Part shown: piece after piece, positions 58,620 to 64,000 of the stretch
How the letters are laid out: every line of letters begins with the position of its first letter
How positions within the stretch are numbered: the first letter of the stretch is position 1
NCBI RefSeq assembly: GCF_003568665.1
Contig: NZ_QXMH01000002.1
Location: forward strand, 1,240,001 to 1,304,000
Length of the DNA stretch: 64,000 nt
Reading direction: 5' to 3'
From: Chitinophaga alhagiae
Lineage (GTDB): Bacteria; Bacteroidota; Bacteroidia; Chitinophagales; Chitinophagaceae
Translations under genes and position numbers: made by a program
The notes under the pieces: generated by a model
Database searches by the model: none
What the model was told of the DNA's origin: nothing
Seen by the model: the letters and a program-made list of their open reading frames with translations, nothing else

Positions 58620-59537
58620 ATGAACAATAATTATGTGATCGGTGCGGATATAGGTGGTTCACATATTACGGCCGCCCTGGTAGACCTGGCCAACGGCGCG
58701 GTGGTAGACAGTTCCAAGTACAAGGAGCCGGTCAACGCCGGTGCGGACGCAAGGGATATTCTCACCCGGTGGAGCAAGGCCATTGGTCATGTGCTCACCG
58801 CCGCCAACGGAGAAGCAGCTGCCATCGGCGTTGCCATGCCGGGGCCTTTTGATTACCCGGAGGGCATTTCGCAGATCAAGGGCGTGGCCAAGTATGAGTC
58901 CCTGTACGGCATGAACATCAGGGCCGCGCTGAAAGCCTCTTTAGGTTTTGAAGGCGGCATTTATTTCGAGAACGATGCGTCTTGCTTTGCCCTGGGCGAA
59001 GCATGGGCGGGAGAAGGAGCGGGCTGCGGCCGCATAGTGGCCGTTACGCTGGGCACCGGCCTGGGTGGAACTTTCCTGCATAACAATATGATCCTGCATG
59101 AAGGCAAGGGCATACCGCCGGAAGGATACATCTACCACCTGCCTTACAAAGCGGGCATTGCGGAAGACTACATCTCTTCCCGCTGGCTGCTCAATGAATA
59201 CCAGCAGCGCAAGGGCCAGCGCCTGGGTGAAGTGAAGAACATCGCGGACCTCGCGGAACAGCAGGATGCTACGGCGCTGGCGCTGTTTTCAGAAATGGGC
59301 CATGCGCTGGGTGAAGTGCTGGCGCCCTGGCTGAAAGATTTTGAGGCGGAAAGGCTGGTGATAGGCGGCAACATCCGCAAAGCGCACCCTTATTTTTTAC
59401 CGGCGCTGCAAACCTGCCTGCAACAAAACAACATCAACACCACTGTACATATTTCCAACCGCGGGGAGAACTCGGCCCTCTCCGGCGCTGCCTGGATATG
59501 CAAATCGATACTCGTTACCAACAATAATGCGCGATAG
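58620..59537 (+). CDS. ROK-family sugar kinase
   Basis: The 305-aa protein has the N-terminal ATP motif VIGADIGGSHITAALVD, a central ENDASCFALGEAW and the VTLGTGLGGTFL phosphate motif. The ROK zinc motif (CxCGxxGCxE) is not present, so it is of the zinc-less type. Context (PMI-like fusion, GH92) suggests a mannose or related hexokinase. Confidence 0.9.
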   Translation: MNNNYVIGADIGGSHITAALVDLANGAVVDSSKYKEPVNAGADARDILTRWSKAIGHVLTAANGEAAAIGVAMPGPFDYPEGISQIKGVAKYESLYGMNIRAALKASLGFEGGIYFENDASCFALGEAWAGEGAGCGRIVAVTLGTGLGGTFLHNNMILHEGKGIPPEGYIYHLPYKAGIAEDYISSRWLLNEYQQRKGQRLGEVKNIADLAEQQDATALALFSEMGHALGEVLAPWLKDFEAERLVIGGNIRKAHPYFLPALQTCLQQNNINTTVHISNRGENSALSGAAWICKSILVTNNNAR

Positions 59538-59540
59538 AAA

Positions 59541-61319
59541 ATGAACACCATCATGAATTGGAGAAAAACAACCCAACCCCTGATGCCGGCCACAACGGCA
59601 GAGAAACAACCTCCCGCGGCGGGTACGTATGACATGTACCCTTTTGCCCGGCTGGGAGCAGGCAAGGTCCACAACGGATATGCCAGTCTTGCTAAATGGA
59701 TGACCGGCCGGAATGTTATTTTGATAGACGGATATATTGGTAACGACTGGGAGTATATAGCCGGCTCCCTGCAGCGGGAGCTGGAGGCTGCGGGTGTAGC
59801 CGTAACCGTGGTATGCACTTCCACCCTGATGAAACCTGCCGGGGACATAGAAGCGCTGGTAGCGCCTTTCCTCGGGGAAAAGGGCACCGTATGGGGCAGA
59901 AAAGCGTCCATCACGCTAGCAGATCTTTTTGATACAGAAAAACTGCGCAACATACAGCCCGCCGCTGAAGGCATTACGCTCGTAATTGGCGTGGGCGCGG
60001 CGCTCACCGGGCTTGATGCGCCGGTAGTATATATAGACCTGCCCAAGAACGAATTGCAATACCGCATGCGCGCCCGTACGGCCAACAACCTGGGCAAGCA
60101 GGCGTGGGACGATAACCAGGAAACCTACAAACGTTTCTACTTTGTAGACTGGGTGCTGCTCAATGCGCACAAACAACAGATACTCTCCCGCATAGACGTG
60201 ATCGCGGACGGCCAGTGGAAAGACCAGCTTGCCTGGGCTACCCATGCGGCTATCAGCGAAGGGCTGCAATACCTCTCGCAAAACGCTTTCCGCGTGCGGC
60301 CCTGGTTTGAGGCCGGCGCCTGGGGTGGGGACTGGATGAAGGAAAAGATACCCGGCCTGAACAAGGAAGAGGTGAACTACGCCTGGTCTTTTGAAATGAT
60401 AGTACCGGAAAACGGGCTGGTGTTTGAAAGCGACGGCCACCTGCTGGAAATTGCGTTTGACTGGCTGATGATGAAACACGCCAAAGACGTGCTGGGGCAA
60501 GATGAGCAACGCTTCGGCATAGACTTCCCCATCCGGTTCGACTTCCTCGATACCTTTGACGGCGGCAACCTCTCCATCCAGTGCCACCCCCGTGTACAAT
60601 ACATCCGGGAGCAGTTCGGGGAAACCATCACGCAGGATGAGACCTATTACATGCTGGACTGCAAGCCCGGCGCCAAAGTATACCTCGGCTTCCAGGAGAA
60701 CATTGATCCCGCCGCTTTCCGCCAGGCGCTGGAAGACAGCGTGGCTACCAATACCGCCATTGACATTGAGCAGTACGTGCGGGTGTTCAACGCTCACAAG
60801 CACGATTTTTTCCTCATCCCCAACGGCACGGTACACAGCTCCGGGAAAGACAACCTGGTGCTGGAGATCAGCGCTACGCCTTACATTTTTACGTTCAAGA
60901 TGTATGACTGGGTGCGGCTTGATCTCAACGGTAAGCCCCGCCCCATCAATATAGACCATGCTTTCAATAACCTGGATTTCAGCCGCAAGGGCGCCAAGGT
61001 AGAGGAGGAGCTGATCTCCAAACAACAGGTAATTGATAAGGGAGAAGGCTGGCAGCTGGTGCATGCGCCCACCCATGCGGAACATTTTTATGATGTACAC
61101 AGGATGGAGTTTGCTAAAAACATCACGGTAGACACCAACGGCAAATGCCACGTGCTGATGCTGGTAGAAGGTGAATCTGTGGTGGTGGAGACCGCCAACG
61201 GCTTCCGCCAGCGGTACAGCTATGCGGAAACCTTTGCGGTACCTGCCGCGGCAGGGTCTTACAAGATCATTAACGAAGGCGGCGGCACTGCCAAAGTGGT
61301 AAAGGCCTTTGTAAAGTAA
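59541..61319 (+). CDS. Class I mannose-6-phosphate isomerase with N-terminal extra domain
   Basis: The 592-aa protein has a C-terminal PMI-type cupin part (about 235-590) with SIQCHPRVQYIREQFG (Q347, H349 as likely zinc ligands) and QDETYYMLDC, then HDFFLIPNGTVHSSG. The N-terminal 200 residues form a Rossmann/P-loop-like segment (NVILIDGYIGNDWEYIA, YIDLPKNELQYRMRARTANNLG), resembling a kinase-like fold but without a clear Walker A. It follows the ROK gene by 3 bp. It should feed mannose-6-P to fructose-6-P. Confidence 0.85.
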   Translation: MNTIMNWRKTTQPLMPATTAEKQPPAAGTYDMYPFARLGAGKVHNGYASLAKWMTGRNVILIDGYIGNDWEYIAGSLQRELEAAGVAVTVVCTSTLMKPAGDIEALVAPFLGEKGTVWGRKASITLADLFDTEKLRNIQPAAEGITLVIGVGAALTGLDAPVVYIDLPKNELQYRMRARTANNLGKQAWDDNQETYKRFYFVDWVLLNAHKQQILSRIDVIADGQWKDQLAWATHAAISEGLQYLSQNAFRVRPWFEAGAWGGDWMKEKIPGLNKEEVNYAWSFEMIVPENGLVFESDGHLLEIAFDWLMMKHAKDVLGQDEQRFGIDFPIRFDFLDTFDGGNLSIQCHPRVQYIREQFGETITQDETYYMLDCKPGAKVYLGFQENIDPAAFRQALEDSVATNTAIDIEQYVRVFNAHKHDFFLIPNGTVHSSGKDNLVLEISATPYIFTFKMYDWVRLDLNGKPRPINIDHAFNNLDFSRKGAKVEEELISKQQVIDKGEGWQLVHAPTHAEHFYDVHRMEFAKNITVDTNGKCHVLMLVEGESVVVETANGFRQRYSYAETFAVPAAAGSYKIINEGGGTAKVVKAFVK

Positions 61320-61465
61320 ACCTGAATAAGGTCTTGTAAAAGATCACCAGCGAAGGCAGTGAACCGCAAAGGTGGTAAAAGCCTTTGTAAAGTAAACAGG
61401 AATAAGGCCTTGCAAAAGATCATCAGTGAAGGCAGCGCCACGGTAAAGGCCTTTGTAAAATAAAA
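61263..61465. repeat. 76-77-bp tandem repeats of the 3' end of the PMI-like gene
   Basis: Unit 1 (61263-61339) contains the last codons and stop of the gene. Unit 2 (61340-61415) and the shorter unit 3 (61416-61465) repeat it with differences, each including AAGATCA and CCTTTGTAAA. The extra copies lie after the stop and are not translated in frame. Confidence 0.85.
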
Positions 61466-61471
61466 ACCGGA

Positions 61472-61501
61472 ACTGTCCGGGAGCGTAGGTTCCCGGACAG
61501 T
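61472..61501 (+). other. Perfect 11-bp hairpin before the GH92 gene
   Basis: ACTGTCCGGGA (61472-61482) pairs with TCCCGGACAGT (61491-61501) around an 8-nt loop. No T-run follows, so it is probably an RNA stabiliser or processing site in the operon. Confidence 0.6.
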
Positions 61502-61524
61502 CATCATCACAAAACAATGCAGGT

Positions 61525-63849
61525 ATGAGAAAAGGAAATTGGATACTCGGGTTGTTGCTGCTGGTTACAGCATCCCTGAGCGCGCAGGAAAGGAAGGATT
61601 GGGTCAGCTACGTAGACCCGTTGATCGGTACGGCGCATTGCCGCTGGTTCCACTTTGCGCCCGGCGCTTCGCCGTTCGGCATGGCAAAGCCGGGGCCGTC
61701 TACCAACGGGCATTACGGCAACCCCAACGGTTGGGAAGCGGTGGGGTATGATTACCGGCACACCTCTATTGAAGGGTTCCCCAATTTTCACGAGTTCCAG
61801 GTGGGCGGCGTATCGCTGATGCCTACCAAAGGGCCACTGGTCACAGTGCCCGGCCAGCTGGAAGACTCGCTCTCCGGCTACCGCTCCGCTTTTGACCGCG
61901 CGCAGGAAGAAGCCACCGCGGGTTACTACGCTGTGCAACTGAAACGCTACGGCATCAGGGCGGAAGTAACCGCTACCGAGCGCGTGGCCTTTCAACGGTT
62001 CACGTTCCCCGCCGGTGCTGATTCACATATATTGTTCGACATTGGCAACAAACAGGGGGAGAGTGGCGAAGTAAAAGACGCCCGCGTATACCTGGCGCCG
62101 GATGGCCGCATTGAAGGCTATGTGATCACCTTGCCCGCGTATGTACAGAAGTACCAGCAGGGCGCGGAGGTGGCCATGTACTTTTCCGCCGTGGCAGATA
62201 AAAAGCCCGCGGCTATAGGCACCTTCCGGGGTGAAGCGCAAACGCCCGGCGCTACAGACATTAGCGGTAAAGGCGCGGGGCTGTACCTCACCTTTAACAC
62301 AAAAGACCAGGAGGCCGTTACCGTGCGCCTGGGCCTTTCTTATACATCTATAGAGAACGCCCGCCGCAACATGCAGGCAGAGGCCGCCAACATGAGCTTT
62401 GAGCAGGCCAGGCAGCAATCCCGCCAAAAGTGGAATGACTACCTGGGCCGCATCACTGTAACCGGCGGCGCCGATGCGGACCGTGTTAAATTCTACACCG
62501 GCCTGTACCACGCCGTACTTGGTCGCGGCCTGGCCAGTGATGTGAACGGCGCTTATCCCAAGAACACTGGCGGGGTGGGGCAGATACCCCTCAACGCGCA
62601 GGGTGTTCCCGCACACAACCACTACAATACAGACGCCGTTTGGGGCGCGTTCTGGAACCTGACGCCGCTTTGGGCGCTGGCGTACCCGGAATATTATGCG
62701 GACTTTGTAAGCAGCCAGCTGCTGGTGTATAACGATGCCGGCTGGCTGGGAGACGGCATTGCTTCCAGCAAATATGTGTCCGGCGTGGGTACCAACTTTG
62801 TGAGCCTGGTAATGGCCGGTGCGTACAACTACGGCATCCGTGATTTTGATGTGGCCAAGGCCTATGCCGCCTCCCTCAAGAACGAGATAGGCTATGAGGG
62901 CCGGCCGGAAGGCGCGGGGAAAGACGACGTGGAGCGCTTCCGCAAATACGGCTATGTAGATCACATAGACCCGGCGGCGGGCGAGTGGTGCTTCTCCGGC
63001 TCCCATACGCTGGAATATTCTTTCAGCGCTTACGCCGTAGCCCAATGGGCCAAAAAGCTGGGCAAGAAGGATGATTACAACACCCTGCTGACACTCTCCA
63101 AAAGCTGGCAGAACATTTTTGACCCGGCTACGAAGTATATGCGCCCCCGTTACGCCAACGGCAGTTTTGTAGACAACTTCAAGCCTACAGAGCCCTGGCG
63201 CGGTTTCCAGGAAGGGAACGCGGGGCAGTACTCTTTCTACGTACCGCACGATCCCGCCGGCCTCATTGCCAAAATGGGCAAGGCGGAGTTCAACAAGCGG
63301 CTGGACAGCATTTTTACCGCCGCGCAGCAAACCACCTTTGGCGGCGGCACTACCATAGATGCCTTTTCCGGCCTGAGCGCGCCGTATAACCACGGCAACC
63401 AGCCCTGCCTGCAAATGTCATGGATGTTCAATTACTCCGGCAAGCCGCACCTCACGCAGAAGTGGGTGCGCGCCATCTGTAACGAGTTTTACGGTACGGA
63501 AGGCATTCACGGCTACGGCTACGGGCAGGATGAAGACCAGGGCCAGCTGGGCGCCTGGTACGTACTGAGCGCCATTGGCCTGTTTGACGTGCAGGGCGGC
63601 GCGGCGGCGCGGCCGGAGATGCAGATCGGCTCGGCCATTTTCGATAAGGTAGAGATACAACTGAATAAGAAATACTACAAAGGCGACAAGCTGGAGATCA
63701 TAACACGCAACAACAGTGCGGCCAATATCTACCTGCACCGGCCCACGTTCAACGGTAAAAAGCTCAGGCGCAATTCCATTCCCTTCGAGCAGCTGACGCG
63801 GGGAGGAAAGCTGGAGTACGAACTGTCAGACAGACCTGCCGCCTTTTAG
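61525..63849 (+). CDS. GH92-family glycoside hydrolase (alpha-mannosidase-like)
   Basis: The 774-aa secreted protein (signal peptide about 1-21) starts YVDPLIGT, the GH92 mark, and has the GH92 ending with GYGQDEDQGQLGAWYVLSAIGLF (acidic D669, D671). The usual GNEP motif, whose Glu is the general acid, reads GNQP with Q626. In a characterised GH92 subfamily acting on mannose phosphodiesters a Glu-to-Gln change was reported. Context fits a mannose-type glycan. Confidence 0.9.
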   Translation: MRKGNWILGLLLLVTASLSAQERKDWVSYVDPLIGTAHCRWFHFAPGASPFGMAKPGPSTNGHYGNPNGWEAVGYDYRHTSIEGFPNFHEFQVGGVSLMPTKGPLVTVPGQLEDSLSGYRSAFDRAQEEATAGYYAVQLKRYGIRAEVTATERVAFQRFTFPAGADSHILFDIGNKQGESGEVKDARVYLAPDGRIEGYVITLPAYVQKYQQGAEVAMYFSAVADKKPAAIGTFRGEAQTPGATDISGKGAGLYLTFNTKDQEAVTVRLGLSYTSIENARRNMQAEAANMSFEQARQQSRQKWNDYLGRITVTGGADADRVKFYTGLYHAVLGRGLASDVNGAYPKNTGGVGQIPLNAQGVPAHNHYNTDAVWGAFWNLTPLWALAYPEYYADFVSSQLLVYNDAGWLGDGIASSKYVSGVGTNFVSLVMAGAYNYGIRDFDVAKAYAASLKNEIGYEGRPEGAGKDDVERFRKYGYVDHIDPAAGEWCFSGSHTLEYSFSAYAVAQWAKKLGKKDDYNTLLTLSKSWQNIFDPATKYMRPRYANGSFVDNFKPTEPWRGFQEGNAGQYSFYVPHDPAGLIAKMGKAEFNKRLDSIFTAAQQTTFGGGTTIDAFSGLSAPYNHGNQPCLQMSWMFNYSGKPHLTQKWVRAICNEFYGTEGIHGYGYGQDEDQGQLGAWYVLSAIGLFDVQGGAAARPEMQIGSAIFDKVEIQLNKKYYKGDKLEIITRNNSAANIYLHRPTFNGKKLRRNSIPFEQLTRGGKLEYELSDRPAAF

Positions 63850-63909
63850 TGCAGCAAAGCATGAGATAAGAACCACATTCCACATCTGATCAAACAAAAA
63901 ATTAAGCCT

Positions 63910-64000
63910 ATGTTCGCTTATTGTCACGTTATCGCAGAGCGGCTCTTCCGGAAGAACGGCCGGCCATTGATGGCATTGCTGCTGTTGCTCGCCATGGCCG
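63910..64000 (+). CDS. Start of the next gene, cut by the window end
   Basis: The first 30 residues (MFAYCHVIAERLFRKNGRPL, then MALLLLLAMA) form a long signal peptide. It follows the GH92 gene by about 60 bp and continues beyond the window. A long basic signal region like this is usual in SusC-type receptors, but the product cannot be named. Confidence 0.55.
   Translation, partial: MFAYCHVIAERLFRKNGRPLMALLLLLAMA

Noticed and set aside
59916..61151. 411-codon minus-strand open frame opposite the PMI-like gene
   Set aside because: An antisense shadow: it shows no domain, and the plus strand has clear PMI motifs.
62023..63414. 463-codon minus-strand open frame opposite GH92
   Set aside because: An antisense shadow of a strongly recognised GH92 gene.

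Overview
The window comes from a Bacteroidota chromosome, most likely a Chitinophagaceae member. The evidence is the Bacteroidota-type promoter (TTTG-N19-TAnnTTTG) ahead of a tRNA-Lys, the CTnDOT-type Tra proteins, RteC, the TonB-dependent receptor and a glycan-degradation cluster of the kind common in this phylum. No taxonomic search was possible, so the family-level call is an inference.

Positions 155-37689 are an integrative and conjugative element (ICE) inserted at the 3' end of tRNA-Lys(UUU). A 17-bp direct repeat of the tRNA end marks both ends. The left end supplies a replacement terminator for the tRNA and the original terminator is stranded at the right end. A 22-bp repeat lies just inside each end. 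From left to right the element carries: a tyrosine integrase lacking the first catalytic Arg (as in IntDOT); a leftward RES/Xre toxin-antitoxin-type operon; an Xre regulator with a DUF4238 gene; small ICE genes; a candidate oriT with MobC-like protein, relaxase and coupling protein; a Crp/Fnr regulator; a secreted permuted-papain-like lipoprotein with a small secreted partner; RteC; an AT-rich DUF2971 plus TIGR02391 pair; a tra operon (DUF4134/TraE to TraN); a 235-nt near-continuous palindrome; a DUF932 region; and a leftward metal-resistance block (ArsR, MerTP, GDCC protein, DUF6660, TonB receptor, P-type ATPase).

The flanking chromosome (37690-64000) begins with a broken NAD(P)-dependent reductase and continues with an ECF sigma factor, a catalytically odd SDR, two ankyrin-repeat proteins and a DKNYY protein. 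It then holds a PadR regulator with an FtsX-type permease, SRPBCC and VOC proteins, a GH123/DUF4091 protein, an EmrAB-TolC-like efflux operon with a divergent AraC regulator, and a mannose-type glycan cluster: GH43, a GntR/UTRA regulator, a ROK kinase, a phosphomannose-isomerase-like fusion and GH92. One operator-like 12-mer recurs before the GntR and ROK genes, tying them into a likely regulon.

The best candidates for something undescribed are the giant hairpin at 27661-27895, the extended RES/Xre operon, the small AT-rich cargo units (DUF4238; DUF2971 with TIGR02391) and the GH92 enzyme with Gln in place of the usual general acid.
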